This document shows positions 1 to 7,565 of a stretch of DNA of 58,771 nucleotides, piece by piece (positions within the stretch are counted from its first letter, which is position 1; every line of letters starts with the position of its first letter). Under the pieces are notes generated by a model. It was not told where the DNA came from and made no database searches. It was given only the letters and a program-made list of their open reading frames with translations. Source of the stretch: Magnetospirillum sp. WYHS-4 (lineage in GTDB: Bacteria; Pseudomonadota; Alphaproteobacteria; Rhodospirillales; GLO-3); assembly GCA_039908345.1 (NCBI GenBank), contig JAMOBD010000011.1:1-58771 (forward strand), in the 5' to 3' direction. Made by a program: the position numbers and the translations under genes.

Positions 1-75
1 CAACGACAGAGAAAATGTTCCACTACATTTTTCGCCAGGTCCGGATTTCAGGCCAAAAAACCCAATATTTTCAAT

Positions 76-99
76 AGGGGCCTCTCCCAAAACGCCCCT
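76..99 (-). terminator. possible terminator hairpin downstream of the cysteine-cluster gene
   Basis: Six-base arms AGGGGC and GCCCCT enclose a 12-base loop. Read on the minus strand, the hairpin follows the stop codon at 107 and is followed by AT-rich sequence with a T6 run further on. The T run is not immediately adjacent, so the call is weak. Bases 1-75 show no gene. Confidence 0.3.
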
Positions 100-106
100 C
101 CACTGT

Positions 107-739
107 TCAAGTTGGGTCTACCATGACACCCTGAGGCCCTACGAAGCAGACCTCATCATGCTGATCAGGATACTGGGGTGAGAACGGACTGAGATTTACG
201 GAATCTGAGGGGGCCCGGGGGGGGGGGAGGCTCAGGAAGCAGCGATGCCCAACCTCCAGATCGTCGCGTCTAGCTAGCACCGCTTCTTGATGCAGCAGGC
301 CATCGATTTCATCTTGGCTCAGCTGCTTCTCAATTTCCAATGCCATCAGGAGAAGTTCGCCCTTGGTCACGGTATACTGATTGTCTTTGGGGCAGAAATG
401 ATACACCACCCACTGCCGCGGATGAGTGCGTCGGTCCATCAGATAGAAGGGAAACAATCGACAGCCGATCGGTCGATCTTCATATATCGAACAACGGCCC
501 TCGCCTGTTAGCATCGGACAACGGCCGTTTATCGCTGACGGAATGAAGTGCACTCCGTCGAAATCCTGCAGCATCACGCCAAGCGCCTCCATCCTTGCAA
601 CCTCACCGGACAGCACAAAAGCCGAACTGTTCTCGCAGCAGGTGTGGCACCCTTTGCAAATGATTACCCTGCCAACAAGCGTATCAATGGTACGATGGTG
701 TTCGGTCGTCAAAAGTTCTGCTCTTGGAAAAGGGGGCAT
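107..739 (-). CDS. YkgJ-type cysteine-cluster protein with a poly-C tract
   Basis: This 210-residue protein has the cysteine pattern of the YkgJ/CxxCxxCC cluster family, which is thought to bind zinc or an iron-sulfur cluster; the biological role is unknown. Cysteines 28, 31, 34 and 35 lie in CKGCHTCC. A second group lies in GRCPMLTGEGRCSIY and IGCRLFPF, which is the usual family arrangement. The ATG at 739 has a purine-rich stretch just upstream. The last 45 residues are outside the conserved domain and are encoded across an 11-base G run (217-227; C11 on the coding strand). A one-base change there would replace the whole C-terminus. No operon partner is present; the flanking DNA is insertion-sequence debris. 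Confidence 0.75.
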   Translation of the reverse strand: MPPFPRAELLTTEHHRTIDTLVGRVIICKGCHTCCENSSAFVLSGEVARMEALGVMLQDFDGVHFIPSAINGRCPMLTGEGRCSIYEDRPIGCRLFPFYLMDRRTHPRQWVVYHFCPKDNQYTVTKGELLLMALEIEKQLSQDEIDGLLHQEAVLARRDDLEVGHRCFLSLPPPRAPSDSVNLSPFSPQYPDQHDEVCFVGPQGVMVDPT

Positions 740-881
740 AGAGCTGGCGGGATTCGTTTGGACAGGTTTTGGCGGCAGATAAGTGAAAGCTTGCCGGTTG
801 TCGTCGGGTCATGCCGCCGCCTGTGATCATGCAGGGAGGGAGTACCCCGACCGCAATGAAGCCCGGCAGCTGCGGCGAACA

Positions 882-983
882 TCATGCTGCCACCTTCTGT
901 AGTGGGTTGTCAAAATAACCTTGATCGGGCGTCCTGCCGCCACGGCTCGAATACGCCCTTCTGCCGCTGTAGAAGTCGAAGTG
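882..983 (-). pseudogene. C-terminal remnant of an IS3-type transposase (OrfB)
   Basis: In one minus frame ending at 882 the peptide reads HFDFYSGRRAYSSRGGRTPD and then QGYFDNPLQKVAA before the stop. This resembles the C-terminal end of IS3-family integrase-core transposases, which have a FYN-RRPHSSLGGRTPD-YF pattern. Nothing recognisable precedes it upstream, so only about 34 codons survive. The rest of 740-1043, about 300 bases, shows no other gene. Confidence 0.45.
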
Positions 984-1043
984 GCGGCCCGGCGATCCTA
1001 CACCGGGTCCAGGGACTTGATCGAGCGCCGAGTCGGCCGACTA

Positions 1044-1057
1044 GAGCATTTTCCGCT
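1044..1057. repeat. left terminal inverted repeat of the IS630 element
   Basis: GAGCATTTTCCGCT, flanked outside by TA; it pairs with 3389-3402 with two mismatches. Confidence 0.8.
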
Positions 1058-1891
1058 CAATCACGGTCATATCCGGCAGCGGCAAAGTAGTTCAGGCATT
1101 CTGCCGGGGTGAAGAGGTCGATGCCCGTGGCGATGGCTGCCCAAAGGTCATCCTTGGTGCGGGCCGCGACCTTCTTGAGAAAGCTCTTGAGCTTCGAGAA
1201 GGCCATTTCGATCGGGTTGAAATCCGGGCTGTAGGGCGGCAGGAAGAGCAACTTTGCACCCTTTGCCTCGATGGCGGCTCGCACTGCGGCGAGTTTGTGT
1301 GCCGGCAGGTTATCCATGACCACGACGTCGCCCGGCAACAGCGTCGGCGCCAGGACCTGCTCGACATAGGCCAGGAAGGCCGGGCCATTCATGGCACCGT
1401 CCAGGACCATGGGTGCTGTCATGCCGTCCAGCCTGAGAGCGCCGACGAAGGTGGTGGTTTTCCAGTGTCCGTGCGGTATCGGCGCAGGACACCGCTCGCC
1501 ACGGAGCGCTCGACCGCGCAGCCGAGCCATCTTGGTCGAGGCGCCGGTCTCGTCGATGAAGACCAGGCGCTCGGGCACAAGTTCCGGCTGAAGCTCGAAC
1601 CATGCCAGTCGCCGTCGCAGGACGTCAGGCCGCTGCTGCTCGCTTGCGTGCGCTGTTTTTTTTGAACGTCATGCCGTGGCGGTCCAGCAGACGCCATACG
1701 GAGCTGTGGGCAACCCGCAGCCCGTGCGTCGCTTCCAGGTGGGCCACGATCTCCATCAGGGTGATGTCTGGCGTCTTGTCGACCAGGCCCAGGATTTCCC
1801 CGGCATGGGCTTCCATCCGGTGCGAGTGCCGGTCGCCGCCGATGGGCTTGGGATCGGCATGTCCCTCCTGGCGCCAGCGGGTTACCCACTT

Positions 1892-1907
1892 GGAGACCTC
1901 CGGAAAC
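1892..1907. repeat. left terminal inverted repeat of the IS5-family element
   Basis: GGAGACCTCCGGAAAC, preceded by the target duplication ACTT at 1888-1891. Confidence 0.88.
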
Positions 1908-2035
1908 CCTTCATCGTGACGGCTTGAGGGCTGTTTTGGATGGTTTGCCGGGTGAATTCCGAGAGAGTGGCGCTTCTTGGGATGTTTTCGCTGGTCCGGG
2001 GGTGATCGGCATGGCCGATTTTCCGGCTTCCGGCA

Positions 2036-3121
2036 TCATGCGGGCACATTTCTCCTGTCGAGCCAGCACCAACGCTTCATGTTGTAGGCCATGGCGGCCA
2101 GGGTGATGCCGGCTTCGGCCCTGGCCTTGCCGATGGTCCGCACCACGAGGCGCATCGGGCCCTTGAGAACGGCGAAGGGATGCTCGACATGGGCGCGCAC
2201 CGCAGATTTCTTGGCGTTGGCGGCGGCCGTCCGTCGCGACATCGGCTTGCCACGCGGCTTCTTGACGTGAATGCGGCTGACCTTGCCGATGGAGCGCAGG
2301 AAGGTCTCGTTGGCTTCGGAGCGATAGGCGGTGTCCGCCCACACCTCCGAGGCGGTGTTGTTGGGATCGACCAGCCCTTCGCGCAGGCGGGTGCCGTCAT
2401 GGGCGGCGGCATCGGTGACGATGCGGCGCCGGATCACGCCGTGGCGGCGGTCGATCGAGATGTGCGCCTTGTAGCCAAAGGCCGGAATGGCGATGTCGAT
2501 CCGCGGCGTGCCGTCGGCGGCAGGCTTGGCCTTGGCGAATTTGATCGTCCAGCGGGCGTCCACATCCTTCTGTGCTGCCTTTGCCGGCTTGTCGGGCCAG
2601 ATGTCGCGGGCGCTCATGCCGGCCTTGATCGCGTCCTTCTCGCCGTCGGTATTGCGCTGGCGGGGCGCCGCGACCAGGGTGGCGTCGACGATCTGACCCG
2701 ACATGGGCAAGTAGCCGGCGGCGCTGATGTCTTGGTCGAGACGCCCGAACAATCCGTCCAGGGCCCCCTTGGCCGTGATCAGAGCCTCGCGGAAATCCCA
2801 CAGCGTGTTGGCGTCCGGCACCGCGTCGCCGGGACCAAGACCGCAGAACCGCATCCAGCTCAGCCGGTCGCGGACCAGATAGGAGACCTGCTGAAGCGAC
2901 AGACCGTGCAGAGATTGCAGCACCAGCATCTTGAATTTCAGCACCAGGTCGAACCCTGGCCGGCCACCTTTGCCCGGATCACTCCGCCGCACCGCCTTGG
3001 CCAGAACCGGGCGGAAAATCTCGAAATCGACCGTCGCCGAAAGCCTTTCCAGCGGATCGCCCTCGGCCGAAATCTCCGCCAGACGGTGCTCGATGTCCCA
3101 GAAACCAGCCTGACCCTTCAT
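2036..3121 (-). CDS. IS5-family transposase
   Basis: This 361-residue DDE transposase catalyses cut-and-paste movement of the surrounding element. It shows the IS5 layout: an N-terminal region with GKGGRPGFDLVLKFKMLVLQ, a first acidic block at GQIVDATLVAAP, a second at VWADTAYRSE, and a C-terminal EHPFAVLKGPM segment ending in MAYNMKRWCWL. The ATG at 3121 follows AGGGGGCGGAT. An in-frame GTG at 3142 would add seven residues and is less likely. The frame is uninterrupted, in contrast to every other transposase in this stretch. Confidence 0.93.
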   Translation of the reverse strand: MKGQAGFWDIEHRLAEISAEGDPLERLSATVDFEIFRPVLAKAVRRSDPGKGGRPGFDLVLKFKMLVLQSLHGLSLQQVSYLVRDRLSWMRFCGLGPGDAVPDANTLWDFREALITAKGALDGLFGRLDQDISAAGYLPMSGQIVDATLVAAPRQRNTDGEKDAIKAGMSARDIWPDKPAKAAQKDVDARWTIKFAKAKPAADGTPRIDIAIPAFGYKAHISIDRRHGVIRRRIVTDAAAHDGTRLREGLVDPNNTASEVWADTAYRSEANETFLRSIGKVSRIHVKKPRGKPMSRRTAAANAKKSAVRAHVEHPFAVLKGPMRLVVRTIGKARAEAGITLAAMAYNMKRWCWLDRRNVPA

Positions 3122-3177
3122 ATCCGCCCCCTGTCCCGTCACACAGAAAGGGAATCACAAAACCCGAGCCAATGCCA

Positions 3178-3193
3178 GTTTCCGGAGGCGTCC
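3178..3193. repeat. right terminal inverted repeat of the IS5-family element
   Basis: GTTTCCGGAGGCGTCC, followed by the second copy of the target duplication ACTT at 3194-3197. Confidence 0.88.
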
Positions 3194-3388
3194 ACTTGAT
3201 CGCCGTCGAGGCCGCGACACCAAAGCGCTTTGCCGCCGAACGGCAGGATTGCCCATCCGCTACGGCGGCAATCAGGCGCTGGCGCAGGTCTTTCGAAAGA
3301 GGTGCGGTCATGCGAGCTGGCCTCCCTCACCAGCTCACATCTTGAATCAGATTTCCGGCCCTTTGGGAATCCCCCGCGATTCCGTCAG

Positions 3389-3402
3389 AGCGGTCAATGC
3401 TC
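3389..3402. repeat. right terminal inverted repeat of the IS630 element
   Basis: AGCGGTCAATGCTC, complementary to 1044-1057 with two mismatches and followed by TA. Confidence 0.8.
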
Positions 3403-3428
3403 TAGCTAGTCGCCCGTGAAAAACCCGA

Positions 3429-3566
3429 TCAGGCGATCAAACGGACCTGAATCCAAGAAACTCCTGGGGGCCGCAGCCTAAACGAGGCGACGAACAGTAG
3501 GAGCCACCTTGCGAGGAGGCGGAGGTTGTGTCCGACGGCTGTGAGGATGGCATTGACGGCATCGCC
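3429..3566 (-). pseudogene. C-terminal remnant of another IS5-type transposase
   Basis: One minus frame reads GDAVNAILTAVGHNLRLLAR followed by WLLLFVASF, then a stop at 3429. This matches the typical tail of a second IS5 subgroup, which has a GDA-NA-L-AAG-N--LLLRWL pattern. The body of the gene is missing: at 3567 the sequence passes directly into the end of another insertion sequence. It differs from the transposase at 2036-3121. Confidence 0.5.
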
Positions 3567-3585
3567 TTATACCAACATGCATTGA

Positions 3586-4223
3586 TTAGAACCCATGAGC
3601 CCACTGGCGAAGGCCGATGGACATGATCTTCCAGGGCTGGTCGATGAGCTTGTTCCAGGCGTGGCAGCAGTGGTCGAGGATGTCGTCGTAGGACTGGAAG
3701 ACCCGGCTGGATAGCCAGTTGTCGCGGATGAACTGCCAGACGTTTTCGACCGGATTGAGCTCCGGGGGCTTCGGTGGCAAGGGCAGCAGGGTGATGTTGG
3801 GGGGAACCGTCAGGTCGGTGGAGAGATGCCAGCCGGCCTGGTCCAGCAGGATCACGGCGTGGGCGCCGGGGGAAACGTGGGCGGAGATTTCCTTGAGGTG
3901 ACCCCATCTACCGCCGGGATCGGTCCACGCTCGACCTTGTCCGCCAGGGCTTGGCGTTGCTCCGCGTTCAGTTTCGGCCTCTGGCCAGGAGCCTTGCCGT
4001 CCAGCAGGCCCGTTGGACCGGCCGCATTGAAACGGACAACCCAGTCCCGAACCACCTGGAGGCCGCCCCCTCCCAATTCCGCCGCCTCGCTCCGGCTGCC
4101 GCCATCATAGATCGACGCCAGCGCCAACAGACGCCGCGTCTGCTTGGCGTCGCCCGATCTCTTCGCAAGGCGCCGAAGCGCCACCCCATCGTAGTCATTC
4201 CTGAGCGGTACCGGCGCTCCCAT
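3586..4223 (-). pseudogene. IS630-family transposase with internal deletion
   Basis: The 5' part (4223 down to about 3900) is an IS630 N-terminus: MGAPVPLRNDYDG, the helix-turn-helix segment EAAELGGGGLQVVRDWV, then LLDGKAPGQRPKL. It ends at AVDGV. The 3' part (about 3899 to 3586) is the catalytic C-terminus in another frame: VILLDQAGWH, LPPKPPELNPVENVWQF and the family ending PWKIMSIGLRQWAHGF. Roughly 150 residues that normally lie between them are absent, including the first catalytic aspartate. The copy is therefore a deletion derivative and cannot encode an active enzyme. Confidence 0.82.
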
Positions 4224-4259
4224 GGCAACCCCCGGGCATCGCAGGACTTGCCGAGCGCG

Positions 4260-5133
4260 ATGACCAACGCGGTCGGCAAGGCTGTCCAGGAATACAAGGC
4301 CGAGCAACAGGTCGAGCAGGTGAAGGCTCAAGCGGAGGCAGCGGCCAAGGAAGCGACCGAGGCGGCCGCCAAGGCGGCGGCGGAGCCGGACGGACAAGCC
4401 AAGGCAGCCCTGGAAACCGAGGCGGCGGCCAAGGCGGCCGAGGCCGCCGCGGCCAAGGCCCAGCTCGGAGCGGCGACGCAAGACTTGGCCAAGGCCCAGG
4501 CGGCTGGGGGCGGACAAGGCCGCCTCTGGAGAGGTTCAAGAAAAGGCGGCCGAGGCCGAGCCGGGTGTGGTCGAAGGATTCCGGTCTTCTCACTTCGGCA
4601 TGACCGAAGCGGAGGTTCGCCAATCCATCGTCCGCGATTTCGGCATCAAGCCAGAGACTATCCAAAGGGAGGTTCACCCGGTCGAGCAGACAACGATCCT
4701 AGCGGCCACGGTAAAGAACCTGATTCCGGAAAGCGGCGAGGCCGTCGTGGTCTATGTCCTTGGGTACAAGAGCAAGAAACTGACCCAGGTGAACGTCGTT
4801 TGGGCGCGGGATGCGAAGGCGGAGGCGGAGATCGAGAAGCTCAAGGTGGTGACCCTGACGCTGCGGAACTATTTCGCCGCGCGACAGTATCAGCCCGACA
4901 GCATCGTTCGCGATCGAGCACTCTCCGATGGCGGCATCCTCGTCTTCCGGGGCGCGGACGAAAAGGGGCGGGTCGTTACCCTGGTGGCAAGGGACCTCGC
5001 TCCCGTCGAGTCTAAAGGTCAAGCTAAGGGCGATGCAAAGACCGCTGTTCCCCGCCATCCTTCGGTCCAGATATCCTATATCGAAAAGCCGAAGGCCCCC
5101 GACGTATATCAGATCCGGAAGGGGGACTTCTAG
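4260..5133 (+). pseudogene. alanine-rich coiled-coil protein, frameshifted and possibly 5'-truncated
   Basis: From the ATG at 4260 the frame gives a highly charged, alanine-rich coiled coil (EYKAEQQVEQVKAQAEAAAK and onward) up to about 4505. A G5 run at 4506-4510 then breaks the frame. With one G fewer the reading continues through EVQEKAAEAEPG into a globular domain starting VVEGFRSSHFGMTEAEVRQS and ending at 5133. The globular part has alternating hydrophobic strands but I recognise no family. The gene abuts the IS630 remnant, so its original 5' end, perhaps with a signal peptide, may have been lost. A sequencing error in the G run is possible; an undamaged product would then be about 290 residues. 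Confidence 0.6.
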
Positions 5134-5539
5134 GTATTTTGTAGCGTATGAAAAAAGTCGCCAAAATTGATAATATTTATATTTGTGACATATGAAGAAT
5201 AACGAGGAATATGCCGTTACTTTATAACGCAAACATGGCGGCAGTGCCTTATGTTTACTTTAGATGGCCATTTTCATATTTCGCCATTTTCGCTCTTTGC
5301 GGCATTGATAATCGTTCATCCCAATAATTTATTTCATCTGCCAACAGACCCTTGGCCCTCGATCTCGGAACCCTCGCGATCTTGCTGGCGGCCATCCGAG
5401 GCGGAAAAGCAATTGGAGACCGTTCCGGAGGTCATTTGCAGTCATTATGACGCGGTGCAGCCATGCAGAAACCTCGAACTCAGACTTCGACCGGACCAAA
5501 ATTGAGGTCTCGTCGGTTGCGCGCCCCCGCAACCAAATT
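5134..5539. other. AT-rich stretch without a convincing gene
   Basis: This 400-base region is clearly AT-richer than its surroundings (for example around 5160-5190 and 5270-5340). The only open frames are short, have no ribosome binding site and resemble nothing I know. It reads as foreign or decayed DNA between the frameshifted gene and the terminator at 5540. Confidence 0.5.
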
Positions 5540-5571
5540 AGCCCGTAACCTCAAATGGTTACAGGCTTTTT
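5540..5571 (+). terminator. rho-independent terminator, plus strand
   Basis: The arms AGCC-GTAACC and GGTTAC-GGCT (one unpaired base on each side) enclose the loop TCAAAT and run straight into TTTTT. It would end plus-strand transcription from the 4.2-5.5 kb region. Confidence 0.7.
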
Positions 5572-5652
5572 GATTCTGGCGCCCCGCACTGCCATCGCCC
5601 CCGTGGAAGCACTGTGGAAGCAAGAGGGGGCGCAATTCTGCGCAGTCCCTCA

Positions 5653-6819
5653 TCAGCGCAACTCCGTCCCAGCACGCAGTCGGTCGAGATAGCCTTGGTA
5701 GGCGAAGGATCTATCGCGCCGACGGCCGGTGGTCTCGGTAAGGATTCCGGCATCGACCAGGACTTCGATGGCCCGCGTTGCGGTCGGCTTGCTGGCCTCG
5801 ACCAGTTTCATCGCCGACGCGACGGTGACCACAGGGTGGCGGGGAAGGGCCTCGAACAGACGGACCGCAGTGACCGAGGCGGTTCCGCTTTGGAGCACGC
5901 GCGCGCGATCGGCGCCGACCACCGTGAACAGGTCGCGGGCGGACGTCACCGCTTCGTCGGCGATCGTCGCCACGCCGTCGAGAAAGAAGTCGAGCCATCC
6001 CTCCCAGTCGCCGTCGGTGCGGACGGCATCGAGCCGGCGATAGTATTCGGCCTGATGGCGTTTGAAGAACAGGCTGAGATAGAGCAGCGGCTCGCGCAGC
6101 AGGTTCCAGTGCTCCAGCAGCAGCACGATGAGCAGCCGGCCGATGCGGCCATTGCCATCAAGGAAGGGGTGGATGGTCTCGAATTGCACATGGGCGAGGC
6201 CGGCACGCACCAGTTTCGGCAGCGGGTCGTCACCGTGGAGGTACGTTTCCAGGGATCCGAGAAGCTCCGGCAAGACTTGAGGGGGCGGCGGAACGAACAC
6301 GGCGTTGCCGGGCCGACTGCCGCCGATCCAATTCTGGCTGCGGCGCACCTCGCCCGGCTGCTTGGTTGCTCCCCGGACACCGGCCATCAGCCGCCGATGC
6401 GTTTCGCTCAAGAGCCGCATCGACAGGGGGAGCCCCTCTGCGGATGACACCTGGTCGCGGGCGTAGGTGAGTGCGTCCAGGTAGTTGCACACCTCCTCGA
6501 CATCCGCGTTGGGTGGTGCCTGCTCTTCCGCCTCGAAGGCCAGCAGGTCGACGAGCGTGGCCTGGGTGCCTTCGATCTGCGACGACAGCACGGCCTCTTT
6601 GCGCACGAAGGCGTAGATGAACCAGTCCAGCGACGGCACCATCTCGCCGGCAAGCTCAAGCCGGGCCAGGGCATGCTCCGCGTGGCGAAGCCGCTGGCCA
6701 AGCGTTCCATCGAAGTTCAGGGGAGGGGCGGCCGGAGGAAGCGGCACCGGGATGAAGGCCGACACCTCCTCGCCACCAGCGACAACCCGCTCGTACCTGC
6801 CCGTGCTCCGCTCGCCCAT
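5653..6819 (-). CDS. Fic-domain protein (AMP transferase family)
   Basis: Fic enzymes move AMP or another phosphate-containing group from a nucleotide to a target protein hydroxyl. The 388-residue protein has the full active-site motif HPFLDGNGRIGR at 217-228. It also has the class II self-inhibitory motif SSQIEG at 79-84, whose glutamate blocks ATP placement until relieved. The C-terminal third (about 300-388) looks like a winged helix (ASKPTATRAIEVLVDAGILT), as in large stand-alone Fic proteins. The ATG at 6819 follows GGGAAGGG. A strong promoter overlapped by two dyads lies 65-100 bases upstream, so the gene may regulate itself. The target is unknown; no partner antitoxin gene is needed given the internal motif. 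Confidence 0.92.
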   Translation of the reverse strand: MGERSTGRYERVVAGGEEVSAFIPVPLPPAAPPLNFDGTLGQRLRHAEHALARLELAGEMVPSLDWFIYAFVRKEAVLSSQIEGTQATLVDLLAFEAEEQAPPNADVEEVCNYLDALTYARDQVSSAEGLPLSMRLLSETHRRLMAGVRGATKQPGEVRRSQNWIGGSRPGNAVFVPPPPQVLPELLGSLETYLHGDDPLPKLVRAGLAHVQFETIHPFLDGNGRIGRLLIVLLLEHWNLLREPLLYLSLFFKRHQAEYYRRLDAVRTDGDWEGWLDFFLDGVATIADEAVTSARDLFTVVGADRARVLQSGTASVTAVRLFEALPRHPVVTVASAMKLVEASKPTATRAIEVLVDAGILTETTGRRRDRSFAYQGYLDRLRAGTELR

Positions 6820-6884
6820 GATCCCTTCCCACGATGGTCGCCAACCAGAGGCAAGAAACGAGATCGTTCCTTGCGAGCGCCGTT

Positions 6885-6921
6885 AAGAACGTATTCTTTA
6901 CTAGCGTGGCGCGTTAGTCAA
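6885..6921 (-). promoter_or_regulatory. sigma70-like promoter with two overlapping dyads, for the Fic gene
   Basis: On the minus strand TTGACT (6916-6921) and AAGAAT (6893-6898) are separated by exactly 17 bases. A perfect dyad AAGAA-CGTA-TTCTT (6885-6898) covers the -10 box. A 19-base imperfect palindrome ACTAGCGTGGCGCGTTAGT (6900-6918) fills the spacer. Both are good repressor-operator candidates. The predicted leader to the ATG at 6819 is about 67 bases. Confidence 0.6.
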
Positions 6922-6947
6922 GGTTCCGTTCCTAGTGGCGGCATGGC

Positions 6948-7328
6948 CTATCCCCGCGCGACAAACTGGTCGTAGGTGTCCCATTCCTTGGGTTCGTCCA
7001 GATCATCGCCCCATCGCCTGGCCGGCGCATCGTTGGGATAGAGAAGCAAGGAAATCGTCATTTCCGTTCGATTCCCGAAGATCATGAATTCCCTGACGTC
7101 CTCGTCTCCAGGCCAGACACCGCGAGGGTGGACGACATCGGCGTCGATGTCGGAATACCTCTCGGGGTGGGCGGCCAGGGACGCCTCGGGCAGCGGAACA
7201 ACTTCCTGGCGCGCCCGGTAGAAGACACCAGACTTGAGCAGTGGGTCGCTGGAACGGGCCCAATCGATGAAGCCGTCCTTGCCGATGACGATCATCGCCC
7301 GCTTGGCGCCTGTTCCATGTGCGTTCAC
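6948..7328 (-). CDS. hypothetical protein
   Basis: This is a 126-residue acidic protein of no family I recognise. It begins with a possible beta strand (AMIVIGKDGFIDWARSSDPL) and has a central FREFMIFGNRTEMTISLLLY-like strand pair, which suggests a small alpha/beta fold; there is no signal peptide or membrane segment. The start is uncertain: GTG at 7328 or ATG at 7295, neither with a good ribosome binding site. It is codirectional with the Fic gene, but the strong promoter in the 129-base gap makes a shared transcript unnecessary. Confidence 0.55.
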   Translation of the reverse strand: MNAHGTGAKRAMIVIGKDGFIDWARSSDPLLKSGVFYRARQEVVPLPEASLAAHPERYSDIDADVVHPRGVWPGDEDVREFMIFGNRTEMTISLLLYPNDAPARRWGDDLDEPKEWDTYDQFVARG

Positions 7329-7565
7329 GGCGATATGCTAACGCGGAGAGATTGGAAGATCCCATATATATATTTTATGGCTATTACAAAAAGATCGCGC
7401 AATTTCCGTCAATTAGATATTATTCATGTACAAAAATCCCATCCACCTCCCCTCCGTCGGGAACGAACATCTCGTAGGGCGCGCCGCGATCCTCCACCCA
7501 GGACATTCGGCCCCTTTAACGACCGGACCGGACGGGTTAAGCTGGCGTGATTGCTGGAGACGTTC
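7329..7565. other. intergenic boundary at the start of the glycan locus
   Basis: The first half (about 7360-7435) is AT-rich, with a run of alternating TA near 7362-7373; the second half returns to high GC. It must hold the promoter of the four-gene operon beginning at 7566, but no pair of boxes is convincing. Confidence 0.4.

Larger units (their letters stand above)
1892..3193 (-). mobile_element. complete IS5-family element nested in the IS630 copy
   Basis: The element is 1302 bp with 16-base terminal inverted repeats: GGAGACCTCCGGAAAC at 1892-1907, and the complement of GGACGCCTCCGGAAAC at 3178-3193 (two mismatches). A 4-base target duplication ACTT lies at 1888-1891 and 3194-3197. Excision with one copy of the duplication restores the interrupted IS630 reading frame precisely, which fixes both ends. 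The single transposase gene is intact, so the element may still be mobile. Confidence 0.92.
1057..3311 (-). pseudogene. IS630-family transposase, split by IS5 and frame-broken
   Basis: The 5' part starts at the ATG at 3311 (MTAPLSKDLRQRL) with a helix-turn-helix region that stops at STAIKW. It resumes after the IS5 insertion at VTRWRQEG near 1890. Joining the two restores AIKWVTRWRQEG exactly. A second break is an A8 run (coding strand, 1656-1663): with seven A the frame reads [16 protein letters not shown] into the catalytic part, with eight it stops at 1625. The DDE catalytic residues are present in [18 protein letters not shown] and [11 protein letters not shown]. The A run could be a transcriptional slippage site as in some two-frame insertion sequences, or a simple insertion. 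Confidence 0.85.
1044..3402 (-). mobile_element. IS630-family element, interrupted by an IS5-family element
   Basis: The ends are imperfect 14-base inverted repeats: GAGCATTTTCCGCT at 1044-1057, and at 3389-3402 the complement of GAGCATTGACCGCT. Each end is flanked by TA (1042-1043 and 3403-3404), the dinucleotide that IS630 elements duplicate. Removing the inserted IS5 element and one copy of its target duplication leaves about 1053 bp, a normal IS630 size. The transposase is split in two and carries a further frame break, so this copy should be dead. Confidence 0.88.

Noticed and set aside
2180-3199. 339-codon plus-strand open frame across the IS5 element
   Set aside because: It is antisense to the intact transposase and has no recognisable domain.
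5251-5505. 84-codon plus-strand open frame in the AT-rich region
   Set aside because: No ribosome binding site, no family resemblance, and composition unlike neighbouring genes.
5540-5571. Possible attachment site or tRNA arm
   Set aside because: The hairpin GTAACC-TCAAAT-GGTTAC has a T run and fits a terminator; no tRNA cloverleaf or integrase gene was found.
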